Of a stretch of DNA of 64,000 nt, positions 25,168 through 35,300 are shown piece by piece (position 1 is the first letter of the stretch; each line of letters opens with the position of its first letter). Where the stretch lies: the NCBI GenBank assembly GCA_045222555.1, contig JBGUYY010000091.1, forward strand, positions 124,001 to 188,000, given 5' to 3'. The notes beneath the pieces were generated by a model. That model was not told where the DNA came from. It searched no databases and worked only from the letters and a program-made list of their open reading frames with translations. Source of the DNA: UBA1756 sp045222555 (lineage in GTDB: Bacteria > Bacteroidota > Bacteroidia > Bacteroidales > WCHB1-69). The position numbers were made by a program, and so were the translations under genes.

Positions 25168-25878
25168 ATGAAGTATAATCGTATATTGTTGAAATTAAGT
25201 GGTGAATCGCTGATGGGTGACGACGGTTACGGAATCAACTACGGGGCTGTGAGTCATTTTGCCAGCGAAATCGAGTCGGCAGTGACCGCCGGCGTGCAGG
25301 TAGGCGTAGTCATCGGCGGGGGCAACATCTTCCGCGGGGTGAACGGTGCCACCAAGGGTTTCGACCGCCGCCAGGGCGACCACATGGGTATGCTCGCCAC
25401 CATCATCAACGCGATGGCTTTGCAGGGTGTTTTGGAAGAGAAAGATGTGAAAGTCAAGGTGTTGACCGCAATGGCCATCGAAGGGATGGGCGAGAAGATC
25501 TATTTCAAAAATGCAGTTCGCTATCTCGATGAGGGTTATGTGGTGATTTTCGGCGGGGGTACGGGCAACCCGTTCTTCACCACCGATACCGGTGCAGCGC
25601 TCCGTGCGGTGGAAATCAAAGCCGACCTGCTGCTCAAGGGCACCCGCGTGGACGGCATCTATACCGCCGACCCCGAAAAGGACCCCACGGCCACCAAGTT
25701 TGCCAACATCACCTACGCCGAGGCCTACGAAAAGCATCTCAAAATCATGGACCTCACCGCCTTCACCCTTTGTCAGGACAACAACATGAAACTCTATGTC
25801 TATGATGCCAACACCCCCGGCAACCTGTTGAAGGTACTGAGTGGTGAGCCCATCGGAACTTTTGTCAGCAACCAATAA
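25168..25878 (+). CDS. pyrH: UMP kinase
   Basis: PyrH phosphorylates UMP to UDP in pyrimidine nucleotide synthesis. The 236-residue protein has the amino acid kinase fold motifs: YNRILLKLSGESLMG at the start, GVVIGGGNIFRGV near residue 48, RRQGDHMGMLATIINAMAL (D-x-MGMLATxxN), VVIFGGGTGNPFFTTDTGAALRA near residue 128, and LLLKGTRVDGIYTADPEKDP. Length is typical. It heads a plus-strand run pyrH, 2TM protein, frr, gcvH with gaps of 12-31 bases; pyrH-frr linkage is common in bacteria. Confidence 0.98.
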   Translation: MKYNRILLKLSGESLMGDDGYGINYGAVSHFASEIESAVTAGVQVGVVIGGGNIFRGVNGATKGFDRRQGDHMGMLATIINAMALQGVLEEKDVKVKVLTAMAIEGMGEKIYFKNAVRYLDEGYVVIFGGGTGNPFFTTDTGAALRAVEIKADLLLKGTRVDGIYTADPEKDPTATKFANITYAEAYEKHLKIMDLTAFTLCQDNNMKLYVYDANTPGNLLKVLSGEPIGTFVSNQ

Positions 25879-25890
25879 AAATTTTATATT

Positions 25891-26274
25891 ATGGCAGAAA
25901 ACAGCAATTTAATCGACCCTCAGATTTATAAAAAAGCGAACCAGAGATCGCATTTCAAATTCCACTTAGCCATCTACGCATTGGCCATGCTGGTGATTTG
26001 GATTCTTTACATCTTCCTTTTCAGAGCGACCGCTCCTGACGCGAGTGTGGTGGATACGGCCAAGGATGTCATCAACCAGGGCATGACTTTCCTGAAGTTC
26101 TCGGTGCTGGTGACGGCATTGTGGACGGTCATCGTGGTGTTCCACGGACTGTTCGTCTATAAATTCAACAGCTCGATGCTGGAGAAGGAGATCAAGGCTT
26201 TGGAGAAAGAAATCAAGGAACAGGAAGAGAAGAAACGCGAGTTGTTGGCCAAGAGAAACAATTCTGAAAACTAA
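25891..26274 (+). CDS. 2TM domain-containing membrane protein
   Basis: This 127-residue protein has two hydrophobic helices (about 27-46 and 70-92) preceded by a polar segment and followed by a Lys/Glu-rich coiled coil (LEKEIKALEKEIKEQEEKKREL). This matches the small 2TM domain family common in Bacteroidota, where it also occurs next to histidine kinases. Function is unknown. It sits between pyrH and frr with gaps of 12 and 14 bases. Confidence 0.75.
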   Translation: MAENSNLIDPQIYKKANQRSHFKFHLAIYALAMLVIWILYIFLFRATAPDASVVDTAKDVINQGMTFLKFSVLVTALWTVIVVFHGLFVYKFNSSMLEKEIKALEKEIKEQEEKKRELLAKRNNSEN

Positions 26275-26288
26275 TAGTAAAGAATATT

Positions 26289-26852
26289 ATGAGCGAAGAA
26301 ACGAAAAAATGCCTTGACCAGGCAAAAGAGAGCATGAACGGCGCGATTGTGGCGTTCGACAAAGATTTACAGAAAGTGCGTGCCGGCAAGGCCAACCCGC
26401 AGATGCTGGAAGGTTTGAAGGTGGATTATTATGGCAACCCCACTCCCGTTGAGCAGGTCGGCAACATCAGCACGCCCGATGCCCGCCAGATTGTCATCCA
26501 GCCGTGGGAACGCAACATGCTCCCCATCATCGAGAAGGCCATCCTGGCCGCCAACCTCGGCTTCACCCCGCAGAACAATGGCGAGTTCATCCGCATTGTG
26601 GTGCCCGCCCTCACCGAGGAACGCCGTAAAGAGCTGGTAAAGAAGGTGAAACAGGAGACCGAGCAGCATAAGGTAACCATCCGCAACATCCGCCGTACCG
26701 CCAACGACAACGCCAAAAAGCTGAAAGACAATGGCACTCCGGAGGATGAAGTGAAGAAGTTAGAGGCCGACATCCAGAAGCTGACCGACGACTCTATCGC
26801 CAAAATCGACAAGATGGCCGAGATGAAGGAAAAAGAGATTATGACCGTTTAA
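26289..26852 (+). CDS. frr: Ribosome recycling factor
   Basis: Frr splits post-termination ribosomes with EF-G. The 187-residue protein shows the usual opening (MNGAIVAFDKDLQKVRAGKANPQMLEGLKVDYYGNPTPVEQVGNIS, with the RAGKANP motif), the beta-domain segment and the long C-terminal helices (ALTEERRKELVKKVKQETEQHKVTIRNIRRTAND). Its length matches E. coli Frr (185). It follows the 2TM gene in the pyrH unit. Confidence 0.98.
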   Translation: MSEETKKCLDQAKESMNGAIVAFDKDLQKVRAGKANPQMLEGLKVDYYGNPTPVEQVGNISTPDARQIVIQPWERNMLPIIEKAILAANLGFTPQNNGEFIRIVVPALTEERRKELVKKVKQETEQHKVTIRNIRRTANDNAKKLKDNGTPEDEVKKLEADIQKLTDDSIAKIDKMAEMKEKEIMTV

Positions 26853-26883
26853 TTTTTCATTTAATAATTAAAAAACAACAACT

Positions 26884-27258
26884 ATGATTCCCGAAAATCT
26901 GAAGTATTCCAACGACCACGAATGGTTGAAAATGGATGGTGAATTTGCATACGTAGGCATTACCGCATACGCAGCAGAACAGCTTGGTGACATCGTCTTC
27001 GTTGACGTGACCACCGTTGACGAGACCCTTGAGAAGGACGAAGTGTTCGGCTCCATCGAGGCTGTGAAGACCGTGTCTGACCTGATGCTGCCCATCGGCG
27101 GTGAGGTCGTAGAGTTCAACGAAGAGCTCGAAGGCAACCCGGCCCTCATCAACACTGATCCTTACGAAGGTGGCTGGATCGTGAAGATCAAACCCACCAA
27201 CCCCGCCGAGGCCGACACCCTGCTTGATGCAGCTGGTTACGCCGACCTTATCAAATAA
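26884..27258 (+). CDS. gcvH: Glycine cleavage system H protein
   Basis: GcvH carries the aminomethyl group on a lipoyl-lysine between the P, T and L proteins of glycine cleavage. The 124-residue protein has DHEWLKMDGEFAYVGITAYAAEQLGDIVFVD and the lipoylation site GSIEAVKTVSD with Lys62. Its length is typical. The other gcv genes are not in the window. It is the last gene before a strong terminator. Confidence 0.97.
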   Translation: MIPENLKYSNDHEWLKMDGEFAYVGITAYAAEQLGDIVFVDVTTVDETLEKDEVFGSIEAVKTVSDLMLPIGGEVVEFNEELEGNPALINTDPYEGGWIVKIKPTNPAEADTLLDAAGYADLIK

Positions 27259-27282
27259 TAATATTGTATTGGAATCCCTTTG

Positions 27283-27315
27283 AAAGGACACGCAGCAATG
27301 TGTGTCCTTTTTTTT
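27283..27315 (+). terminator. Rho-independent terminator after gcvH
   Basis: AAAGGACAC pairs with GTGTCCTTT (9 bp) around a ~10-base loop, followed by a run of T. It ends the pyrH-gcvH unit. Confidence 0.9.
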
Positions 27316-27368
27316 GAGAGATTTCGTTTTTTTTTCGCAAAATCTTACGCTACATTCATATTTTTTTA

Positions 27369-27376
27369 TAATTTTG
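27369..27376 (+). promoter_or_regulatory. Candidate -7 element for the choice-of-anchor J protein
   Basis: TAATTTTG matches TAnnTTTG and lies 38 bases before the ATG at 27415. Confidence 0.5.
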
Positions 27377-27414
27377 CAGCGTAAATATTTATTTAATCAC
27401 TAAAACGTTTTAGC

Positions 27415-28227
27415 ATGAAAAAAGTTTTATCTTTTGTTGCAGCTTTATTTGCTGTTGTTGCATTGAATGCACAGAATTCATTCACCTATGAGTTCGAAAA
27501 CGATCTGCAAGGGTGGACAATTATTAATGTTAATACTGACGGAGGCACCTGGTTACATAGCAGTGTTAACCCCGGTGGTTACGATTATACTTCGGTGGCC
27601 CATGGTGGCACTGGTTTCGCCATGTGCTACTCATTTATTGATAATGATGGTGCATACGACACCGACAGCTACCTCGTTTCTCCGCAGCAGTATAGCATCG
27701 TTGCCGGTTCAACGCTGAACTTCTGGGCTGATAATGCCAACGATACCTATCCGGAAAATTTCTCAGTGGCTATCTCCACTGCAGCTGCCCCGACAGCTTC
27801 TGATTTCACTCAGATTTGGAGTGGTGGAGCAAAAATGGGTGAAGCTACTCGCTATGATAACTGGCGCGAACACACCATCGATCTGAGCGAATATGCCGGT
27901 CAAAACATTTGGATCGCTTTCCACGATGTGAACTATGATGCTTATGAAATCTGGATTGATGATGTTACCGTTAATCTTGGTGGTAGCGGTATTGTTGAAA
28001 ACACCAACACCTTCTCCATCTATCCGAACCCCGCTACTACGGTTCTGAATGTGAACGCTGAAGGTTTCAACACCGTTGAGATCGTGAACCTCCTCGGCCA
28101 GACGGTTTACACCGCCAATGCTACCAGCAACATGCAGATCAACGTTAGCAACCTCAACAACGGCGTTTACTTCGTTCGCATGAACGGCGAAAACGGCACC
28201 GCTACCCAGAAATTCATCAAGAAATAG
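27415..28227 (+). CDS. T9SS secreted protein with a choice-of-anchor J (cleaved-adhesin-like) domain
   Basis: This is a 270-residue protein. Residues 1-19 form a signal peptide ending LNAQ. Residues ~22-192 are one choice-of-anchor J / cleaved adhesin beta-sandwich: FTYEFENDLQGWTIINVNTDG at the start, SYLVSPQQYSI in the middle, LSEYAGQNIWIAFHDVNYDAYEIWIDDVTV at the end. Residues ~195-270 are a T9SS type A sorting domain (FSIYPNPATTVLNV ... NLLGQTVY ... LNNGVYFVRM ... ATQKFIKK). It is a one-domain relative of the four-domain protein at 4392-7676. Promoter and terminator flank it, so it is a single-gene unit. The ligand is unknown. Confidence 0.92.
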   Translation: MKKVLSFVAALFAVVALNAQNSFTYEFENDLQGWTIINVNTDGGTWLHSSVNPGGYDYTSVAHGGTGFAMCYSFIDNDGAYDTDSYLVSPQQYSIVAGSTLNFWADNANDTYPENFSVAISTAAAPTASDFTQIWSGGAKMGEATRYDNWREHTIDLSEYAGQNIWIAFHDVNYDAYEIWIDDVTVNLGGSGIVENTNTFSIYPNPATTVLNVNAEGFNTVEIVNLLGQTVYTANATSNMQINVSNLNNGVYFVRMNGENGTATQKFIKK

Positions 28228-28250
28228 GGATTCTTTCCTTCAATTGAAAA

Positions 28251-28277
28251 GGGAGGCTTTGAAGCCTCCCTTTTTTT
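28251..28277. terminator. Strong terminator, possibly bidirectional
   Basis: GGGAGGCTTTGAAGCCTCCC is a long stem with a minimal loop, followed by TTTTTTT and preceded by AAAA. It can end the T9SS gene on the plus strand and, less strongly, the DUF5618-like gene on the minus strand. Confidence 0.88.
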
Positions 28278-28287
28278 GTGCAAAACA

Positions 28288-28698
28288 TTATGCCACTGGT
28301 GTTGGATCGGTTTTCGGATACAGCAACGCACAGCGGTTGATGATGGCATTGGCATATTCAAAACCGGAATCGCAGGCCTTTTTGTTTTTTGTGCCATCAT
28401 ACCCCATGTGCAGGTGCATGGTGCTGTATCCGGCCACAATGGCCGCCAGCAGCTTTCGGTCGCGCTGACCGGCCGCCTGCTGGTACTTCTCAATCGACGG
28501 ACGGCCTTTGCTTTTGCGTATGCCCAGTGCCGCGTCCAAGGCCACCAGACAGCCGTTCCACAGGGTGTTCCCTGCCATCTTGATATATTTCCCGTCCGTA
28601 TAAATATTCAGTTCGGAATCATAGTTGGCCTTTTGGATGATTGCTTCGGCGTTGGCCACATAGCGCCGGGCTTCTTCGATAGGATCTTTTTTCTCCAT
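28288..28698 (-). CDS. Small helical protein, DUF5618-like
   Basis: This 136-residue, mostly helical protein opens with DPIEEARRYVANAEAIIQKA and contains YIKMAGNTLWNGCLVALDAALG and LLAAIVAGYSTMHLHMGYDGTK. From memory it fits the DUF5618 family of Bacteroidales, possibly HEPN-like, of unknown function; the name is tentative. There is no signal peptide. The frame extends to 28737 with a TTG start, but that would overlap the -7 promoter element, so the ATG at 28698 is preferred. No toxin or nuclease motif (such as RX4-6H) was confirmed. Confidence 0.7.
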   Translation of the reverse strand: MEKKDPIEEARRYVANAEAIIQKANYDSELNIYTDGKYIKMAGNTLWNGCLVALDAALGIRKSKGRPSIEKYQQAAGQRDRKLLAAIVAGYSTMHLHMGYDGTKNKKACDSGFEYANAIINRCALLYPKTDPTPVA

Positions 28699-28734
28699 GA
28701 TGGTTAGATGGTTGAGATGTTTATTTTTGATCTG

Positions 28735-28742
28735 CAAAGATA
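28735..28742 (-). promoter_or_regulatory. Candidate -7 element for the DUF5618-like gene
   Basis: The minus strand reads TATCTTTG, an exact TAnnTTTG match, 36 bases before the ATG at 28698. Confidence 0.5.
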
Positions 28743-28880
28743 CAACGGAAAATGGTAATTGTTATCGATTTCGTAAAATTTATTTTGAAGGGATAACGGT
28801 TTCTTTGACAAGGGTTTGGGAAATTTGCCCATTATACTCTGCAACTTTTTGGCATACTGAAAGTTACAAAAATGGAAGGG

Positions 28881-28938
28881 TAGAGACGTGGTGTATTGTA
28901 GAGACGTGGTACACCGCGTCTCTACAATACACCACGTG
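28881..28938. repeat. GTAGAGACG-family inverted repeat with a 21-bp perfect stem
   Basis: Bases 28887-28907 and 28918-28938 are exact reverse complements around a 10-base spacer. The left arm carries a second GTAGAGACG start at 28881, so the element looks like two nested copies. It shares its ends with the palindromes at 1659 and 62551. Confidence 0.85.
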
Positions 28939-28973
28939 ACGCGTCGGGAAACGTAATGTTTTCGTCCTGCAAA

Positions 28974-29007
28974 AATGCCCGAAAATGCCCGAAAATACCC
29001 GAAAATG
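28974..29007. repeat. Decamer tandem repeat AAAATGCCCG
   Basis: Three and a half head-to-tail copies (AAAATGCCCG, AAAATGCCCG, AAAATACCCG, AAAATGGC) lie about 100 bases before the promoter of the first giant gene. Role unknown. Confidence 0.75.
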
Positions 29008-29102
29008 GCAGTTTGGCTGAAAAATGGTTCTTGTTCGCTAAAAGCTCGATTTAATCCACTGAAACACAGTTTGTAACCCTTTTACTCCCCCTCCGATTAT
29101 CT

Positions 29103-29110
29103 TATCTTTG
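29103..29110 (+). promoter_or_regulatory. Candidate -7 element of the first giant gene
   Basis: TATCTTTG matches TAnnTTTG. It aligns without gaps to the -7 element of the second giant gene (42901-42908) together with the following ~110 bases, which supports its role. A TTTG at 29070 is 29 bases away, longer than the usual spacing. Confidence 0.65.
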
Positions 29111-29116
29111 CAAGAA

Positions 29117-29380
29117 GTTTTGCTTATTGAGATGAAGTTGGTGATTGGTTTTTAACTCATTGTACTACACGATTTTTCATTTCCCGTAGGGACGTTTTGT
29201 GCTTTTGCGTTTGGCAAAAATTGCGCATTTTTATGCAATTTCACGCACCAGAAGCTTGTGTTGGGTGATTTTTTTAGGGAGAAAAATTGAACACTAAATC
29301 CGACAAAACAGATGCGATCTTATACTTTTATATTATATAGCGAAAACAAATAAAATAATCATAACATTAACCACAACACA
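29117..29380 (+). promoter_or_regulatory. Long 5' leader of the first giant gene, first ~105 nt conserved with the second
   Basis: The region 29103-29222 aligns without a gap to 42901-43020; by my hand count about 80 of 120 bases match, rising to 44 of 60 in the second half. Invariant blocks are TAACTCA (29153) and TGTGCTTTTGYGTTTGGCA (29198-29216), the latter preceded by a TAGGG. The remaining leader up to the ATG differs in sequence and length (264 versus 216 nt). No ORF of note lies in it. A structured regulatory RNA or protein-binding mRNA site is possible; I cannot match it to a named riboswitch. Confidence 0.6.
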
Positions 29381-32300
29381 ATGAAAAAGCTCTACAACGT
29401 ACAACCGAAATTCATGAAAGCAGTCTTGATGATGGCAGTGATGCTCTTCCTCATTGCCCCCGCAGCTGTGAAGGCGCAATCGGATGTGGATGGCTCAGAG
29501 GAACACCCCATCCCTATCTACAACGCGGAACAGCTCATAGCCTTGGCTACCTGCCATAACTCAGCTGCACAGTACTACTACAACAGCGACGATGGCATTA
29601 TCCAGACAGCAAACCCTGGCACTGGACACGGTTTTTTGATCAGAGGTAACAATGGTAGTATTCACTATAAGCTGATGGCCGATATCGACCTCAACCCGAA
29701 TAAGGATGTGGCCGGCTGCGATGGCGTTGACAACGGTTTCGTGGAATGGTCGCCAATTGGTGTGACGGGAAAAGTTTTTTATGCCCAGTTCGATGGTAAC
29801 TACCATATCATTTCGGGTTTGTATGTGAACAAACCCACCCAGTCTCAAAAGGGATTTTTTGGTATGATGACCTCCAATAGTAGTGTGAAAAACTTGGGTA
29901 TTGTGAATTCCTATATCAGTGGTAAAGACGATGTGGGAGGTATTGTGGGAAGTTTGACCAATGCCACCGTAACCCATTGCTTTGTGGATGCCACTGTTGT
30001 AGGCTCGCGTCATTGCGGTGGTGTGGTGGGTTATTCTCAGGCAGCTGAGGGTTTCTCTCGCATTGACACCTGCTATGCAGCAGGTAGCGTCTCCAGCTTC
30101 TCCGACCACGTAGGTGGTGTCGTGGGTGGTTCCAAAGCCACGTACATCACCAGCTGTTACTCCAGCGTGGTGGTCAACTACACCGCTCCTAACCAGATCG
30201 GTGGTATTTTGGGCTACGACGATGGTGGCTCAGTTGTGGTTAACAGCTACTACGACCGCCAGATGTGCCCCGCCAATACACCTTACGGTGTGGGTAAGTG
30301 GACCAACGATATGGTGCAGTCGTTCTGGACGGATTTGGGCGAGAACTACCTCTTCGCATACGCGGGTACCAACGACGACTACTATCCCTCATTGAAGGGA
30401 TTTGCCCAGACCAACATGTCCGTTCGTCTTTCCACTCTGCCCATCATCCTCAGTGGTGAGCAGACCATGGCCGATGTGCGTGAGAACTTTACGGTGAGCG
30501 GTAAGAACGACGGCTTTACATGGGTCAGCTCCGACAACACTGCCGCCGAGGTTACGGTGGTATACGGCAACTATAGCGTGGTGGTGAAACGCCAGGCTTG
30601 GTTTATGCTGAAGGCCAGCTACGGTACCTTATCCCATACCGTGGCCATGTACTCTGCTAAGGACCCAGCCATTGGTACGGAGGCCAACCCCTTCACGATT
30701 AACAATATGGATGATTTGGCGAAGTTCCGCGATGGCATTAACTCGGGCTCACCTTTCGAGTATCAGCACTTCGTTATCCCCGCTCGTGGTAACAACACCT
30801 ACTTCCTCCAAACGGCTAACATTACCTTGCCTGATGCGAACTGGAATGGCTCCAGCCGAAAGATTGGTAAATCTGCCAATGAGGCTTTTGCAGGTATTTA
30901 CGATGGTGGTGGTCATGAGGTGCAGGGCCTGAAAGTGACCAGTGGTAGTTACGCGGGATTCTTTGGCTATGTGCAATATGGTACCATTAAGAATCTTGGC
31001 GTAAGAGTAAAACAATTTACCGCAAGTGGCTCGTATGGTGGTCCGTTGTGTGCAATAATTCAAGGTGGCACCATCGAGAATTGCTACTCCACGCCGGAAA
31101 ATTCAGATGTGATCCTCCAACTGAATAACCGTTGCGGCGGTCTTATTGGTTATGCCGAGAGAGATACGGTGCGTATTATCGGTTGCTATAATGAATGTGA
31201 TATTGTGACGTATGGCGATGCTGTTCAAACTGATCTTGGTGGTATCATATCGGGTAATCATGGGCAGGATCTTCCCTACATTTATATTTATAATTGTTGT
31301 AATAAAGGAAATATTACGGGAAAAGCGAGCTATTGTGGCGGTGTTGCGGGAATTATCTATCTGTCGTCTTCTTCATCAGCAGAGGTTTCACATTGCCGCA
31401 ATGAAGGTAATATAACCAATACATACATGCCTCAGAACAACTCTGATGAACGTACTGCTGGTATTCTTGGATATACGAATCTCAATTCTCAGATGAAGTT
31501 ATCGTACTGCTCCAATACTGGAAATATAACCGTCTATGCGTATGCAGCAGGTATTTTAGGTCCGGGTAGCTGTTATGTGGATTATTGCTATAATACGGGC
31601 GATATTACCATTGTTGAAGAGGGACAGCCGAGAGTTGATAATGTTGCGGGTATTAGCGTGAGTGGAAAAAACAGATATTGCTTGAACTTGGGTAAGGTTA
31701 CTGCAGGAAGGGGTGCAAGCGCTATTGGTATAGGATCGTATGCACAACATTGTTTTAATGCGGGCGAAGTAACAGCTAGTATGAGTGTTGGTACGAATGC
31801 TGCTTATGGTGTGAATACTACTACGAGTAATAGCAGCGACTACAACATTAATATAGGCGGAGTCTATGGCCAATATACTTATCGTGGGCCTATAGGGACG
31901 GTAGCCAATAACTTTGTTGACGTGCAAATGGTACCTGCTTCAACTGTTACTTCTTACGGAACACCAAAAACGACGTCAGAAATGTTAGGTACTGGGTTGC
32001 AGAGTAAATTAGGCGATGAACATTGGGTTTACACCGAAGGCATGTATCCCCGTATCAAAGGTTTGGAGAACGAAGATGCTATGATTGTGGCTGCTTCTCC
32101 TGTGTGCCTTGTTACCGGTGAGACGGTCAACGGCGTGAGCTCCAATTTCACCGTCAGCGGCTGCGACAGCAGCGTGGTGTGGACTAAGGATGGCAACCTG
32201 GTGACCAATATTACGGGTTGTACACACAATAGTTCCAACGTTAGCGTGGCCGATGATCCCGTGGCTGGCGCCACCACCCTCACCGCCACCCGCAATGGCG

Positions 32301-35300
32301 TTTCCAAGACCGTGCGGCTGAACAGTGCGGTTGCTCCTGCGGGTGTGCTCGATGTGACCAATCTCGCCGACCTGAAGACCCTGCGCGATGGTGTGAACAC
32401 TGGTGCTCCCTTTGAATATCACAGCGTGTTAGTGCCTGCCGGCGCCCAAGGAACCACCTTCCGTCAGACCGCTTCCAATATCGACCTCTCTTCCGAAACC
32501 AACTGGGAACCCATCGGTACAGAAGAGGCTCCTTTCCGGGGTATATATAATGGTAATGGTGATACCATCAGCCATCTCACCCAGAGTGACATGACCAATA
32601 GCGGCTTGTTCGGCGTTACCCAAAAGTCGAAGATTCATCACCTGACTTTAACGGAGGTGAACATTTCTAATATTCATACGACTGCAGGTACCTTTATTAC
32701 AGTGGCCATTGAAGACACACTTTCGTACTGCTATGCGCATGGTAGCATAAGTGGTAATGAGACAAGTGGTATTATGGCTGTAACGCATGTGGGCGGTTTG
32801 GTTGGTAAATCACAATTGGTTCGAATTGATAATTGTGGCAATTACTGTTCGGTAACGGGTGGCGCGAGAGCGTGTGCGGGCGGTTTGATTGGCTATGCTG
32901 AAGCGACAGGTGCCCCGACTTCTGCCAATGCGAGTAAAAATAGAATTGTCAATAGTTTCAATGCGGGTGAAATTACGGGTAACTACATGGTAGGAGGTCT
33001 TGTTGGACGTGGGTCAAGAATTTATGATTCATACAACTACGGGAATATTATAGCAAATACTGATGCCATATATGTGGGTGGCCTTTCAGCTGCTAATACC
33101 TATGTGGAATCCAGTTTCAATACGGGGAAAGTAACTGTTGCGAACTGTGCAGCTGGACAGGATACCTACGTGGGTGGTTTGGTGGCCTACCAAGGAAGTA
33201 GTACTAATTACAATATTGTTGATAGTTACAATGCAGGTATTATTGAGGGTGCCAACCGTAAACATGTGGGAGGACTTGTGGGAGCGATTGCTGGAGATTA
33301 TAGAGGCAGTATTTCCACAAGCTATAATTTGAACGCAGTGAATGGAAATGGAGAATTTGTGGGGGCTATCCTGGGGTATAATATCCAAGTCGACAATAGT
33401 AACATTACCAACAACTACTACGACCAGGCATTCTGTCAGAAGGGTGGTCTGAACGGTGAAGATGTGGCTGGCAAAGCCGAAGCTAAAACCACGGCAGAAC
33501 TTACCAATGGCACCACGCTTCCTTCGGGCTTTTCTAGCACGAAATGGACGGCAGCCGCAGGTTACTATCCTCGCGTAGCCAGCATTGCAACAGCAGATGC
33601 TTCGTTAGCCTCTGCAGCCAAGTTGCAACTCCCTGATGGCGAAACCGCACAGGCGGTTTCGAATGACGTTGACCTTGCTACCGGCGGTTGCGTCGACAAT
33701 GTGACCTGGGGTCTCGAAAGCGGCAACAGCATTTCCTTCACTCCTAGCACATGCACGGGTCATGTGGTGAGCCGTGGTGTGGTGTATGTGGTGGCCTCTG
33801 TCAGTAGTGTGCCGTACAAACTGGTGAAGGTGAATGCCGGTATCTCTGAGAACTCTCCCCTTATCATCAAGAGCAAAACCGAGTTGGTGAACTTCCGCAA
33901 CTTAGTGAACGCAGGCGCTACCTTCTACTACAATGAGAGCGACCAGACTTACCATGCCGATGATGAGGGTGGCTACTTCGCCATCACCAACCAGGGCGAA
34001 GACCTTTATTTCAAACTTACCTGCGATGTAAATCTGTCGGATGGCGTATGGACTCCTATCGGACTCAACGAGGATGGCAAGCATTTTAATGGTCATTTCA
34101 ATGGCGACAACCATACCATTACAGGTTTGCAACTTACCTCTAATGGCGACTACCAAGGTCTTTTCGGCTATCTCGAAAACGGAAGCATCCGCAATATCAA
34201 CATGGAAAAATCGAAGATGGCAGGCGAGGGTAATAGCCGTGGTTTTGTGTGCGGATACAACGATGCCGGTGTTATTGACCATTGTTCTACCCATTTAGAC
34301 ACTATCGTCGTAACGTCGGGTAGTGCAGTAGGTGGTATTTGCGGAACCAGTTTGGGTGCAGTTCAAAATTGTTCGTCCGATCACGACACTATCTCTTCGA
34401 GTACTACTACGCTTGTTGGTGGTATTTGTGGCGTGGGACGAAATGGTAGCATAAGCAATTGCAATGTTCAAAATCTTGCGATGGTTACCGATGCATCGTA
34501 CACAGGTGGTGTTTGTGGACGAGTTTTCAAAAACTTGATCGACAACTGCCAAATCAAAAACAGCTCACTGAAAATGTCTAAGGCCTATGTGGGTGGTATA
34601 TGTGGTTACGATAGTTTGAGTACGATTCAATACTGCTCGTTTGTCAATACGAATATGGAGAGTGCTTCTAATAGTGGTGGTATTGTAGGTTACGCATGGG
34701 GATACAATACTGCGGCTAACCCGTCAGGTATTACTAATTATATCCGCAAATGTTATACCGATGGAGGATCTATTGAAGCTCCTAATGGTGAATGCGTGGG
34801 TGGTATAATTGGTCAATCATATCGTACGAGTTACATTCGAGTTGTGGGATGTCAGAACAATATTCCCGTTCATGGTAAAAGAAATGTGGGCGGTGTTGTG
34901 GGCGAAGCACAAGGATATGTGGATTCCTGTGTGAATACGGCTGCAGTTCATGGCGAATATACTCTTGCAGAAAGCGTTAAGGAAAGTTACTGCGGCGGTG
35001 TTGTGGGATATTTGTACGATGGCGCCAGCTATTGTAGATGGTTGGTGAATTTTGGTGATGTGACCGGTGAAGGCAACCGTGTGGGTGGTATTGTTGGACA
35101 TAATATGGGATCACAGCTCATGATGTCGTTTAATTCAGGTCGCGTTGTGGGACAGGACTATGTGGGTGGTATTGCTGGCCGAAGCGGTGCTCGCGAAATT
35201 GATTGCTACAATGCTGGGCAAGTATTTGGTGGTTCGTTCGTGGGAGGTATTGCGGGTGCACAATTTGTGACCGCTTACTCCAATGGTTTGTCCAGATGTT

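Larger units (their letters stand above)
28743..29380. other. 640-base intergenic region upstream of the first giant gene
   Basis: It holds no convincing gene; the frame crossing the palindrome has no coding character. In order it contains a GTAGAGACG-family hairpin (28881-28938), a decamer repeat (28974-29007), a -7 element (29103-29110) and a long leader shared with the second giant gene (29117-29380). Confidence 0.7.

Noticed and set aside
28697..28939. 80-codon plus-strand frame before the first giant gene
   Set aside because: It reads through the DUF5618-like promoter region and the palindromic repeat and has no coding character.
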